From NCBI RefSeq assembly GCF_016863015.1, contig NZ_BOOB01000003.1, forward strand, positions 1 to 64,000: a DNA stretch of 64,000 nucleotides, in the 5' to 3' direction. A model generated the notes under the pieces. That model was given only the letters and a program-made list of their open reading frames with translations, did not search any database and was not told where the DNA came from. The translations under genes and the position numbers were made by a program. Positions 17,400 through 26,038 of this stretch are shown piece after piece. How positions within the stretch are numbered: the stretch's first letter is position 1; each line of letters starts with the position of its first letter. The DNA comes from Microbispora amethystogenes (GTDB taxonomy: Bacteria > Actinomycetota > Actinomycetes > Streptosporangiales > Streptosporangiaceae).

Positions 17400-18716
17400 A
17401 TGAGTTCAGCCGGTGAAGGCCTGTCTCGTCCGTTGCCGGAGCAGGTCCGCTTACACGTGGTTGAGGTCGCGGCGCAGGTGCTGGGCACGATGCCCGCCGC
17501 GTCCGTGCCGCCGCCGCTGCGCGGCATCGCCAGGTTCGACCCGCGCAAGCGCGCCCGCCTGGGCAGCGCGCCGATCGCGGCCCAGCTGGAGAACGACAAG
17601 GAGTTCCGCGAGCAGGTCGCCGAGGCGCTGGAGGCGGCCTGGCCCGAGCTGGTGGCGAGCCTCGCCGAGGGGACGGTGCCGCCGGCGGCCGAGCCGGTGC
17701 TGGTCGCGGCGGCGGCCTACCTGACCCGTCCGCCCGGCTGGCCGGACCTGGTCGAGCAGGCGCGGACCGACCTTGAGCAGGCCGCCGCGGCGGGCACGCA
17801 GCGGGAGCAGGCGGAGACGCGGCTGCGCGAGCAGCTCGCGGCGCAGCGCGCGTCCGCCAAGGAGGAGATCGACCGGGTTCGCGAACAGCTCAAGGCGGCC
17901 CGCGCGGAGAACTCCGACCTGAGGCGCAAGCTGCACGACGCGCGTGAGCGGGTCAAAGCGGCCGAGGCCAGGGCGGCCGAGCTGGAGGCCGAGACGGCCG
18001 AGGCGCGGGCCAGGGTGGCGAGCGCCAACGGCGCCGCGGAGACCGAGCTGCGCAGGCTCAAGGAGCGCCTGGCGGACACCGAGCGGCAGCTGGAGGCCAA
18101 CCGCCGCGCCGCCCGCGAGGGCCGGAGCATGGAGGACGCCCGCGTACGGGTGCTGCTGGACGCCCTGCAGGACGCCGCCGCGGGGCTGCGCAAGGAGCTC
18201 GGCCTGCCGACCACCATCAGCAGGCCGGCCGACTACGTGAACGCGGTCGTGCCGGGCGAGCCCGGCGTGACGGCGGTGCCCGCGCGGGCGCTGGCGAACG
18301 ACGACCCTCAGCTCCTCGACCAGCTCCTCGCGCTGCCCAACCTGCACCTGATCGTCGACGGCTACAACGTGACCAAGACCGGCTATCCGACCCTGACCCT
18401 CGCCGACCAGCGCGCCCGCCTGCTCACCGGGCTGGGCGGCCTCGCCGTGCAGGCGCGCGTGGAGGTGACGTGCGTCTTCGACGGCGCCGAGCTGAACGGG
18501 CCCGTGCAGGTCTCCGCGCCGCGCGGGGTGCGGGTGATGTTCAGCGCGCCCGGCGAGATCGCCGACGACCTCATCCGCACGCTTGTGCGCGCAGAGCCGC
18601 CGGGGCGCGGCATCGCGGTCGTCTCCTCCGACCGTGAGGTGGCCGACTCCGTCCGCCGCATGGGCGCCCGGCCGGTGCCCTCGCTCCTGCTGCTGCGGCG
18701 TCTCGGCCGCGGCTGA
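17400..18716 (+). CDS. NYN-domain (YacP-like) putative RNA-binding nuclease
   Basis: A 438-residue protein. The N-terminal third is globular and unassigned. About residues 120-260 form a long Ala/Glu/Arg-rich coiled coil (EQAETRLREQLAAQRASAKE onward). The C-terminal domain (about 310-438) is an NYN/PIN-like RNase fold: LHLIVDGYNVTKTGYP carries the metal-binding Asp, followed by VTCVFDGAEL and IAVVSSDREVADSVRRMGA. ATG 17400 is used; an upstream in-frame start would add a low-complexity stretch. Adjacent to an NlpC/P60 gene, an arrangement I recall from other actinobacteria. Confidence 0.88.
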   Translation: MSSAGEGLSRPLPEQVRLHVVEVAAQVLGTMPAASVPPPLRGIARFDPRKRARLGSAPIAAQLENDKEFREQVAEALEAAWPELVASLAEGTVPPAAEPVLVAAAAYLTRPPGWPDLVEQARTDLEQAAAAGTQREQAETRLREQLAAQRASAKEEIDRVREQLKAARAENSDLRRKLHDARERVKAAEARAAELEAETAEARARVASANGAAETELRRLKERLADTERQLEANRRAAREGRSMEDARVRVLLDALQDAAAGLRKELGLPTTISRPADYVNAVVPGEPGVTAVPARALANDDPQLLDQLLALPNLHLIVDGYNVTKTGYPTLTLADQRARLLTGLGGLAVQARVEVTCVFDGAELNGPVQVSAPRGVRVMFSAPGEIADDLIRTLVRAEPPGRGIAVVSSDREVADSVRRMGARPVPSLLLLRRLGRG

Positions 18717-18796
18717 TCCCGGCTGATCCAGTACGGCACGCTCCGTGCGGAGACCGATTCGGTGAGTGATGACTGCCGCGAATAGCTGCGAATAGG

Positions 18797-18825
18797 TTGA
18801 AGCGTCAAGATCGCCTAGATAGAGT
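18797..18825 (+). promoter_or_regulatory. Promoter of the first NlpC/P60 gene
   Basis: TTGAAG (18797-18802) and TAGAGT (18820-18825) are separated by exactly 17 bp, with the NlpC/P60 start codon 37 bp downstream. The surrounding bases are less GC-rich than the coding flanks. This is a good match to the vegetative consensus. Confidence 0.6.
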
Positions 18826-18861
18826 CGCGCCGCAGGTTCGTTGATCCCGAAGGGGGCCCGA

Positions 18862-19821
18862 GTGCGAGGGCGTGTGCCGGTGGCCGCTGGGTTGGCCGCC
18901 GTGGTCCTGCTGACGCCGCTGGCGGGCGCGCAGGCCGATCCGAAACCCACCCTTGCCCAGGCCAAGGCGAAGCTGAACCGGCTGAACGCGCAGGCGGACA
19001 AGCTCGTGGACCGCTACAACGCGGCCGGTGAGAAGTGGAAGTCGGCCAAGAAGAAGTATCTGGCGCTCAACGACGACTACAAGAAGCAGAACGCGCGGGT
19101 CGAGGCGCTGCGCTCGGGGCTGGTGACGATGGCGGTCAGCAGCTACCAGGTGGGCGGTATCGGCACCTGGGGCGTCTTCTACAACCCCGACCCCGACACC
19201 ATGCTCAGCGGTCTCGCCACGTACAACCACATCTCCGCCGAGCGCATCGGACGGCTCCAGCAGTACGAGGGCGCGATCCAGGGCCTGAAGGACCGGCGCG
19301 ACGAGACGAAGGCGGTCTACGCCGAGGCCGCCAAGGTCAGGAGCGAGCTCGCCGACGAGAAGAAGAAGGTCGACAAGCTCGTCAACGAGCAGATGAAGCT
19401 GCTGCGCTCGCTCGGCACGTACAACCCCGGCAATCCCAACAGCGCGGGCGTCGCCTACAAGGGCTCCGCTTCGGGCAACGCCCTGTCGGCTCTTCAGTTC
19501 GCCTACAAGCAGGTCGGCAAGCCGTACCGCTACGGGGGCAGCGGGCCGGACTCCTGGGACTGCTCCGGCCTCGTCCAGGCCTCCTGGGCGGCGGGCGGGG
19601 TCGGCCTGCCGCGGACGAGCTACGAGCAGTGGGCTTGGGGCGCGAGCCGCCGCGTGTCCCTCGACGCGCTCCAGCCGGGCGATCTGCTCTTCCACGCGGG
19701 CTTCGGCCACGTGGGCCTGTACGCGGGAGACGGCAAGGTCGTCCACGCGCCGCAGACCGGCGACGTTGTGAAGATTGTCACACTCGCGGAGTATCACGCG
19801 ATCGGCGCCGTCCGTCCCTGA
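18862..19821 (+). CDS. Secreted NlpC/P60 peptidoglycan hydrolase with coiled coil
   Basis: Exported cell-wall hydrolase of 319 residues, RipA/Cwl-like, presumed D,L-endopeptidase on stem peptides. Signal peptide (VRGRVPVAAGLAAVVLLTPL, cleavage after AGAQA), then a coiled coil (about 30-190), then the NlpC/P60 domain with Cys234 (SWDCSGLV) and His283 (GFGHVGLYAG). I chose GTG 18862 over an upstream TTG because AAGGGGG lies a few bases before it. It has its own promoter. Coiled-coil plus NlpC/P60 proteins in actinobacteria act in septation and are usually kept inactive by the coiled coil. Confidence 0.93.
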   Translation: MRGRVPVAAGLAAVVLLTPLAGAQADPKPTLAQAKAKLNRLNAQADKLVDRYNAAGEKWKSAKKKYLALNDDYKKQNARVEALRSGLVTMAVSSYQVGGIGTWGVFYNPDPDTMLSGLATYNHISAERIGRLQQYEGAIQGLKDRRDETKAVYAEAAKVRSELADEKKKVDKLVNEQMKLLRSLGTYNPGNPNSAGVAYKGSASGNALSALQFAYKQVGKPYRYGGSGPDSWDCSGLVQASWAAGGVGLPRTSYEQWAWGASRRVSLDALQPGDLLFHAGFGHVGLYAGDGKVVHAPQTGDVVKIVTLAEYHAIGAVRP

Positions 19822-20135
19822 CGGCCAAGGTGATCTTTGTTCCGGTTGGGAGCTAAGTGCCCAATTTGGGCGCTGCGGTGCCTGCTGTGAGCAGAGTCAC
19901 ACTTAGCCTTATGTGACGTGGGTAAGCTGCGGTTTCTCCCGCGCCACCTTCGTTATCCGATCTTTATGCGCCGGGACGGCTTTGCCGAGAGCCGCCGGAT
20001 CTCGGTAGCTTCTGGGCCGCGGCGAGCACGCCTCGCCGCGGCGAGCCCGGTCCGGCCGGCCGGGCCCGCGTCATCCACCGTCGCCGGCGCCGTCCGTCTA
20101 TTCACTCCCCTCAGGGGATTTCCGGGCGCCGGGGA

Positions 20136-20271
20136 CCTGCCGAGTCCGTGCAGTCAGGAGGCACGGAGCCGGGGAACCATCGACCTTCTTCGCGAAGGTC
20201 CGGGGTGAATCGGCGCGTCCACGCGCCGTAGGGCGACTTCCCCGCCCGAACCCGTCAGCTAACCCGGTAGG
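20136..20271 (+). ncRNA. ydaO/yuaA-type c-di-AMP riboswitch
   Basis: The leader of the second NlpC/P60 gene carries the conserved blocks of the ydaO class: GCCGGGGAACCA (about 20168-20179), GGGGTGAATCGG (about 20202-20213), GTAGGGCGA (about 20228), CCCGAACCCGTCAGCTAACC (20245-20264) and CCGGTAGGCG. P1 is formed by CCTGCC (20136-20141) with GGTAGG (20266-20271). Internal hairpins GACCTTC/GAAGGTC (20182-20200) and CGGCGCGT/ACGCGCCG (20211-20228) fit the class. In actinobacteria these riboswitches turn off cell-wall hydrolase genes at high c-di-AMP. The RBS lies only 17 bp past P1. Confidence 0.92.
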
Positions 20272-20298
20272 CGTACGCGGAAGATCCAAGGAGAGATC

Positions 20299-20910
20299 CT
20301 GTCTACCACCCCCGCTAGCCTGTCCCGTCTTGCCCGAATTGCCCTTGGGGGTGCCGCTTTGACGGCATCCGTGGGAATCGCCGGCGCGCAGCCGGCGGCG
20401 GCCGACTCGGTGACGGTCACGGTCACGAAGGTGACCACGGAGACGAACACGAGGTCCGCCGCCACCGGGGCGGCCAAGAAGGCCGCGAAGAAGGCGACCA
20501 AAAAGGCCGCCGTCAAGCGGAAGAAGCTCAGCAAGGCCACGCTCCAGCTGGCCAAGGCGCAGCGAGCGGTCAGGACCGCGAGGAAGCACATCGGCGACCC
20601 CTACCGCTACGGCGCCAGCGGACCGGGCGCGTTCGACTGCTCGGGCCTGGTCACCTACGCCTGGCGCAAGGCGGGCGTACGGCTGCCGCGCACGACGTGG
20701 TCCATCCGCAGCGCCGTACGGAAGAAGGTGTCCTGGGGCCACTTCAAGCCCGGCGACCTCATCTTCACCAGCGGCGGCGGCCACGTCGGCATGTACGTCG
20801 GGCACGGCAGGATGATCCACGCCCCGCACAGCGGCACGCGGGTCAGGATCGACAAGCTCGACTCCTACCGCAGGGCGACCTTCGTGGGCGCCGTACGCCC
20901 CGGCGGCTGA
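20299..20910 (+). CDS. Secreted NlpC/P60 hydrolase under riboswitch control, CTG start
   Basis: Short exported NlpC/P60 protein, 203 residues from the proposed CTG start. An Ala/Gly/Val-rich signal peptide, a Lys/Ala-rich low-complexity segment (GAAKKAAKKATKKAAVKRKK) and the catalytic domain follow. Cys114 lies in AFDCSGLV and His162 in GGGHVGMYVG. No ATG/GTG/TTG start exists that keeps the signal peptide: the first TTG (20359) would begin inside the hydrophobic core. CTG 20299 sits five to six bases after AAGGAGAG and gives LSTTPASLSRLARIALGGAA, a proper n-region and core. Expression is set by the c-di-AMP riboswitch immediately upstream. Confidence 0.85.
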   Translation: MSTTPASLSRLARIALGGAALTASVGIAGAQPAAADSVTVTVTKVTTETNTRSAATGAAKKAAKKATKKAAVKRKKLSKATLQLAKAQRAVRTARKHIGDPYRYGASGPGAFDCSGLVTYAWRKAGVRLPRTTWSIRSAVRKKVSWGHFKPGDLIFTSGGGHVGMYVGHGRMIHAPHSGTRVRIDKLDSYRRATFVGAVRPGG

Positions 20911-20956
20911 TCCGTCCCCCTCGCCCGGTGCCGAGCCCGTTGTCGCCGGCATCACT

Positions 20957-20996
20957 CCACGGCTCCGTCCTCCCGCACGGGTGGGCGGAGCCGTGG
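20957..20996 (+). terminator. Terminator after riboswitch-controlled NlpC/P60 gene
   Basis: A perfect 11-bp inverted repeat (CCACGGCTCCG at 20957-20967 and its complement at 20986-20996) with additional pairing in the loop, 46 bp after the stop codon. Confidence 0.7.
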
Positions 20997-21129
20997 CGTT
21001 CTCCGCCGGCGGATGGGCTGGCGGCCCGGCTGACGGCTCGGCGGCGCCTGGTAGCGTGCTCGCGTCAGGTCCCGCGGGCGGGACGTCGCTGGACGGCTCG
21101 AACGCCGGTGGAGACCCGGTAAGACCCCT

Positions 21130-22113
21130 ATGTGGCACAGGCCGGCGAAGCAGGAAGCCGCGGAAGCGCCGCACGCGCGGCACAGGCCGGATCTCCGGCG
21201 TCCACGCCGAAGCGCACACGCTCGTGACTTCGGCCCCCGCCGGTTCGTGTCCGGGGCCGTGGTGCTGGCCGCCCTGCTGGCCGGTTCGGCCGCCGCGGCG
21301 CCGCCCGACCCCCTCTCGCCCCTGCTGTCCCGGGCCCGCGCCGCCGTGCGCGAGCAGCCCGGCATGTGGACGGGCGCCTCCGTCGCCCGCGGTGAGCACG
21401 CCGTCGTCGTCGGCGCGCCGCGGCGGCTGGTCACCGAGATCGCCCGGCTGGCCGGCCGCGCCGACCGTACGGTCACGCGGGTCTGGGGAGCGCACGGCGG
21501 CGCGGTGGTCCTCGTGCCCCGCACCGAGGAGCAGGCGGCCCTCCTGGCCGCCCCGGCGGTGGTCGGCGGTCTGGCGGCGGTCGCGACCGGCGACCGGGTG
21601 ATCGTGCAGCCCGCCGCGTTCGCCCGCCTGTCCGCGATCGGCCGCCAGGTCGTCGTGACCCACGAGCTGACGCACGTCGCGGCCTCCGGGCCGCGCGCGG
21701 TCCCGATGTGGCTCCTGGAGGGCTTCGCCGACTACGTGGGCTACCTCGACAGCGGCCTGCCCGTTCACGCCGTCGCCGCCGAACTCGCCGCGGACCTGCG
21801 AGCCGGCGGTGGAGCCGGAGCGGATGCCGACAGGGAGGCCGGCACAGGGGCCGGCACAGGGGCCGGTGCGCCGCTGGCCCGGCTGCCGGAGCCCGCGGAC
21901 TTCGCCGCCAGGCCCGCCCAGGCCTACGAGGAGGCCTGGCTGGCCTGCCGTTACGTCGCCGCCCGGTTCGGCGAACGGCGGCTGGTCGCCCTCTACCGCG
22001 CCGCGCTGCGCGAGGACGCCGACACCGCGCTGCGGAACGTCCTCGGGCTGACCACCGCCGAGCTGACCCGCCTCTGGCGGTCCTCCGTACGGGCCGAGCT
22101 GGCCCGGCCCTGA
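21130..22113 (+). CDS. Predicted zinc metallopeptidase (MA-like), membrane-tethered or secreted
   Basis: A 327-residue protein with an arginine-rich N-terminus followed by a single hydrophobic segment (FVSGAVVLAALLAGSAAAAP), i.e. a signal anchor or a long signal peptide. The catalytic zinc motif is HELTH in RQVVVTHELTHVAASG, with WLLEGFADYVGY downstream supplying the typical third Glu ligand. The C-terminal half holds a Gly/Ala/Glu low-complexity insert (AGGGAGADADREAGTGAGTG) and helices typical of peptidase MA-like proteins. It precedes the PimB'-type gene with 120 bp between. Substrate unknown. Confidence 0.85.
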   Translation: MWHRPAKQEAAEAPHARHRPDLRRPRRSAHARDFGPRRFVSGAVVLAALLAGSAAAAPPDPLSPLLSRARAAVREQPGMWTGASVARGEHAVVVGAPRRLVTEIARLAGRADRTVTRVWGAHGGAVVLVPRTEEQAALLAAPAVVGGLAAVATGDRVIVQPAAFARLSAIGRQVVVTHELTHVAASGPRAVPMWLLEGFADYVGYLDSGLPVHAVAAELAADLRAGGGAGADADREAGTGAGTGAGAPLARLPEPADFAARPAQAYEEAWLACRYVAARFGERRLVALYRAALREDADTALRNVLGLTTAELTRLWRSSVRAELARP

Positions 22114-22236
22114 TCGCGGTCCTGATCCCGGTCCTGATCCTGGGGCGGGCGGGAGGCGGGACGGGCCTGCGAGAATGCGTTCCCGGGCGGGCCGCGTGGC
22201 CGTGGGCCGTCCGCCGCACCGATACCGGGGGTGAGG

Positions 22237-23346
22237 ATGGCGAACAGGACGTTGATCGTCACGAACGACTTCCCGCCCAGACCGGGAGGCATCCAGGCGT
22301 TCGTGCACGGCCTCGCCTCCCGCAGGCCGCCCGGCTCGGTCGTCGTGTACGCGCCGCGGTGGAAGGGGTGCGAGGAGTTCGACGCCCGCCAGCCGTACGA
22401 GGTGGTCCGTCATCCCTCCACGCTCATGCTGCCGACGCGCGCGGTGGCGGGCAGGGCGGCGGCGCTGGTCGAGGACGGCGCCACCGTCGTCTTCGGCGCC
22501 GCCGCGCCGCTCGGCCTGCTCGCCCCCGCCCTGCGTGCCGCCGGCGCGGCGCGGATCGTCATGCTGACGCACGGGCACGAGGCGTCCTGGGCGCGGCTGC
22601 CCGGCGCCCGCGGCGTGCTGCGCCGGATCGGGGCGGGCGCCGACGTCGTGACCTACCTCGGTGAGTACACGCGCCGCCTGCTCACCCCGGTGATCCCCGC
22701 GCCCCGGCTCGTACGGCTCGCTCCGGGCGTGGACACCGGCGCCTTCCGCCCCGGCGCGGGCGGCGAGCGGGTCCGGGCGGCGCTCGGCCTGGGCGACCGG
22801 CCGGTGGTCGTCTGCGTCTCCCGGCTGGTGCCCCGCAAGGGCCAGGACGTGTTGCTACGGGCCTGGCCGCTCGTCCTGCGGCGGGTGCCGGGAGCGGTGT
22901 TGCTGTTGGTCGGCGGCGGCCCTTCCCGGCGGTCGCTGGAGCGGGCCGTCGCCGGAGCCGGGCCGCGCGGGTCGGTGGTGATCACCGGGTCGGTCCCGTG
23001 GGCGGATCTCCCGGCCCACTACGACGCCGGAGACGTGTTCGCCATGCCGTGCCGCAGCAGGTTCGGGGGGCTCGACGCCGAAGGGCTCGGCATCGTCTAT
23101 CTGGAGGCGTCGGCGACCGGCCTGCCGGTGGTCGCCGGTTCCTCGGGGGGCGCCCCCGACGCCGTACGGCACGGCGAGACCGGCCTGGTGGTCGACGGAA
23201 GATCGCACACGGCGGTGGCCGACGCGCTGTGCGACCTGCTGGCCGACCCGGCCCGCGCCCGCGCGATGGGCGAGCGGGGCCGGGCCTGGATCGAGGAGGA
23301 GTGGGGCTGGGAACGCGTCGCGGCCCGGTTCGCGGCACTGCTGTGA
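22237..23346 (+). CDS. pimB: GT4 mannosyltransferase, PimB'-like
   Basis: A 369-residue GT-B glycosyltransferase resembling PimB', which adds the second mannose to phosphatidylinositol monomannoside. N-terminal TLIVTNDFPPRPGGIQAFVH binds the acceptor. C-terminal features are VVCVSRLVPRKGQD, the mobile SRFGGLDAEGLGIVYLEA region containing the E-x7-E motif (EGLGIVYLE), and GLPVVAGSSGGAPDAV. ATG 22237 has GGGGGTGAGG just upstream; an in-frame GTG at 22231 is also possible. The mannoside specificity is inferred from similarity. Confidence 0.88.
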   Translation: MANRTLIVTNDFPPRPGGIQAFVHGLASRRPPGSVVVYAPRWKGCEEFDARQPYEVVRHPSTLMLPTRAVAGRAAALVEDGATVVFGAAAPLGLLAPALRAAGAARIVMLTHGHEASWARLPGARGVLRRIGAGADVVTYLGEYTRRLLTPVIPAPRLVRLAPGVDTGAFRPGAGGERVRAALGLGDRPVVVCVSRLVPRKGQDVLLRAWPLVLRRVPGAVLLLVGGGPSRRSLERAVAGAGPRGSVVITGSVPWADLPAHYDAGDVFAMPCRSRFGGLDAEGLGIVYLEASATGLPVVAGSSGGAPDAVRHGETGLVVDGRSHTAVADALCDLLADPARARAMGERGRAWIEEEWGWERVAARFAALL

Positions 23347-23414
23347 CGGCCGCCGTGAGGGCCGCGCGCGGGCACCGTGCCCCGTGGCCGACCGTTGGGG
23401 CCGTGGCGAGGGCC

Positions 23415-24827
23415 TCAGCCGGTGAAGACCTCGACCAGCAGGAACCCGTTCAGCGCGCTGATCACGGCGGCGACGGCGACGCCGGCGGCGGTGGTCGCCC
23501 GGTGGTTGACCAGGTCGCCCATCAGGGCGCGGCGGGCGGTGAACACGACGAGCGGGACCAGGGCGAACGGGATGCCGAACGACAGCGCGACCTGGCTCAG
23601 GACGAGCGCCCGGGTGGGGTCCGTCCCCACGGCCAGGATCGCCATGGCCGGAAGGATCGTGACCAGGCGGCGCGCCAGGAGCGGCACGCGGCGGCGCAGG
23701 AAGCCCGCCATGATCACCTGCCCGGCGTACGTGCCGACGCTGGAGGAGGCCAGGCCGGAGGCGAGCAGGGCGAGCGCGAACGCGACCGCCGCCCCGGGGC
23801 CGAGGACCTCGCCCAGACCGGCGTGGACGGCCTCCAGGCCGCCGAGGTCGCTCCCGTCGAAGGTCGCGGCGGCGACGGTGAGCATCGCCATGTTCACCAG
23901 CCCCGCCGCGCCGAGCGCGACGGCGATGTCCACACGGCTGGCCTGGAGGGCCGCCCGGCGCTGGTCCCAGGCATCGCCGCTCCGGGTGAGGGCTCGGGGC
24001 TGCCCGAGAGCCCCATGGTGCTGGGTGACGGCCCCGGGTTGCCGTAGGAGAGCCCCCTGGTGCTGCGTCAGAGCACTGTGCAGGTAGACGACATGCGGCA
24101 TGACGGTCGCTCCGACGATCCCGGTCGCCAGCAGCAGGCTGTCCGGCCCGGCGAGGCGGGGCACGAAGCCGCCCGCCACGCCCGCGAGGGACCCCGACAG
24201 CATCACCTGGTAGGCGAAGCCGGCCAGCACCACGGCGAGCATCGCTGCCACGGTCACCTCGAACCGGCGGCGACCGCGCGGCGCCAGCAGGAGCAGCAGC
24301 GAGGAGACCAGCGCGGTGATCGCGGCGGCCGGCAGCAGCGGCACGCCGAACAGCAGGTTCAGCGCGACGGCCCCGCCGATGAACTCGGCCAGGTCGGTGG
24401 CGACGGCGACCATCTCGGCCTGCGCCCACAGCAGCAGGCTCACCGGCCGCGGCAGGTGGTCGCGGCACAGTTCGGGCAGGTTGCGGCCGGTGGCGATGCC
24501 GAGCTTGGCCGACAGCGCCTGCACGAACATGGCCAGCACGTTCGCGACCGCGATCACCCACAGCAGCATCGTCCCGTAGCGCGCCCCGCCGGACATGTTG
24601 GTCGCGAAGTTCCCGGGATCGACGTACGCCACGGCGACGACGAACGCGGGGCCGCACAGGCCGGCCAGCCGCGCGAGGCGTCCGGGTGACGGCGGCCGTC
24701 CTGCGGCCGTGACGGCGGTGACAGGGGTGACGGCCTCGACGGTCTGTACGGACCCGGAAGACCCGGGCTCGGGCTCGGGCCCGGACCCGGGAGCGGGCAT
24801 GGGCGTGCTGCGGCGGTGGTCGGGCAA
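23415..24827 (-). CDS. mntH: Nramp-family divalent metal (Mn2+) transporter
   Basis: Proton-coupled Mn2+/Fe2+ importer of 470 residues with about eleven hydrophobic helices. TM1 carries the metal-binding DPGN (residues 70-73 in AYVDPGNFAT) and TM6 the MPHVVYLHS motif. Two oddities are visible. There is a 50-residue hydrophilic Pro/Gly/Thr-rich N-terminal extension (real start uncertain). The loop after TM6 is expanded with two copies of a TQHxGAL element (LTQHQGALLRQPGAVTQHHG). It lies 138 bp downstream of a manganese catalase on the same strand, which supports Mn2+ as substrate. Confidence 0.9.
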   Translation of the reverse strand: MPDHRRSTPMPAPGSGPEPEPGSSGSVQTVEAVTPVTAVTAAGRPPSPGRLARLAGLCGPAFVVAVAYVDPGNFATNMSGGARYGTMLLWVIAVANVLAMFVQALSAKLGIATGRNLPELCRDHLPRPVSLLLWAQAEMVAVATDLAEFIGGAVALNLLFGVPLLPAAAITALVSSLLLLLAPRGRRRFEVTVAAMLAVVLAGFAYQVMLSGSLAGVAGGFVPRLAGPDSLLLATGIVGATVMPHVVYLHSALTQHQGALLRQPGAVTQHHGALGQPRALTRSGDAWDQRRAALQASRVDIAVALGAAGLVNMAMLTVAAATFDGSDLGGLEAVHAGLGEVLGPGAAVAFALALLASGLASSSVGTYAGQVIMAGFLRRRVPLLARRLVTILPAMAILAVGTDPTRALVLSQVALSFGIPFALVPLVVFTARRALMGDLVNHRATTAAGVAVAAVISALNGFLLVEVFTG

Positions 24828-24965
24828 GGAAGCCTCGCTGAGGAGAGGTCTGGACGGAGGCGGCGCCTCGCCCGTCCCGGCGTCGCGCCGGAACGGGCGA
24901 GGGCGGAACGGGCGTAGGCGGGACGGGCGGGTCCGCCGGGAGGCCGGGCGGGAGCGGTCCCGGCG

Positions 24966-25865
24966 TCAGGTGAGCTTGTCCTTGAGCTTGCCCATGGGGC
25001 CGACCTCGGTGCCGAGGGCGGGGCCCTGCGGCTCGCCCATGCTGCCGTCGTAGGTGTCGTACAGCTTCGGGTCGGGCGGCGGGGCCTGCGCGAGACCGCC
25101 GAGCGGTTCGGGGTTGAGGAGATAGGCGAACTGGTGGCGTCCGTCGGGCTGCGGCCCGCTCGCCCAGCCGCCCGCCTGCGCCTCGATGCCGTCGGAGAGG
25201 TCCCAGATCGTCTCCGCGTGCTCGGCGTGCTCCTCATCGAACAGGTCGTCGGGCACGACGACGTCCTCCAGGCCGTCCGACTGGAGCTCCTCGATGGCCT
25301 TCAGCCACAGGTTCTGGTGCAGGGTGTCGCGGGCGAGGTTGAACTTCAGCATGTCCTTGACGCCGGGGTCGTCGGTCATGTGGTAGAGCCGGGCGGTCTG
25401 CAGCCGGCCGTGCGCCTCGGCCGCGACGTTGGCCCGGAAGTCGGCCAGCAGGTTGCCGCTCGCCACGATGTAGCGGCCGTTCCAGGGGTATCCGTTGCTG
25501 TCGGCGGGCAGCGGGCCGCCGCCGGCCACGATGGCCTGCTGGGGGTCCATCCCGCCCAGCACCGCGCCGACCACCGGGTCGGTGGTGGCCATCTTCGTGA
25601 CCGCCGTCGCGGGCGCGCCCTCCAGCAGCCGCGCGACCATCGTGGCGAGCATCTCGACGTGCCCGATCTCCTCGGTCGCGATGTCCATGATCAGGTCCTT
25701 GTACTTGCCGGGCATCCGGCAGTTCCAGCCCTGGAACAGGTACTGCATCGTGACCGTCATCTCGCCGAACGCGCCCCCGATCAGTTCCTGGAGCTTGCGC
25801 GCGTACACCGGGTCGGGCTTTTCGGGCTTGGCCTCGAACTGGAGGTGCCGGGTGTGCCGGAACAT
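24966..25865 (-). CDS. Manganese catalase
   Basis: Non-haem, dimanganese catalase, 299 residues, disproportionating hydrogen peroxide. The four-helix-bundle ligands appear as GGAFGEMTVTMQYLFQGW, IATEEIGHVEMLATMVARLL, and a second pair in VAAEAHGRLQTARLYHMTDD. Length and the C-terminal tail are typical. ATG 25865 is preceded by CGAGGAG. Followed by mntH on the same strand; the enzyme needs manganese, so the pairing makes functional sense. Family secure. Confidence 0.95.
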   Translation of the reverse strand: MFRHTRHLQFEAKPEKPDPVYARKLQELIGGAFGEMTVTMQYLFQGWNCRMPGKYKDLIMDIATEEIGHVEMLATMVARLLEGAPATAVTKMATTDPVVGAVLGGMDPQQAIVAGGGPLPADSNGYPWNGRYIVASGNLLADFRANVAAEAHGRLQTARLYHMTDDPGVKDMLKFNLARDTLHQNLWLKAIEELQSDGLEDVVVPDDLFDEEHAEHAETIWDLSDGIEAQAGGWASGPQPDGRHQFAYLLNPEPLGGLAQAPPPDPKLYDTYDGSMGEPQGPALGTEVGPMGKLKDKLT

Positions 25866-26038
25866 AGGACTCCTCGCGTCGGAAACCGCAGGGAGCCGCA
25901 GGCCTTGTACGGGTTAAGGGCGCGACCCCGCCGATGCGGTCGGTGTTGGGCGGTGGGCCGGGGGGTCACGCATGAATCCCAACACGGGCCGCAACAGGAC
26001 AGCAGGAGCGACACCTAACGAAGGACCAATGGTTGGGC

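Noticed and set aside
19896..19917. CRP binding site
   Set aside because: The arms are in the reverse order (GTCACA...TGTGAC) compared with a CRP site and the spacing is longer; kept only as an unassigned inverted repeat.
22855..24657. 600-codon minus-strand frame spanning two genes
   Set aside because: Runs antisense through pimB and out of frame through mntH; translation is low-complexity Arg/Pro/Gly.
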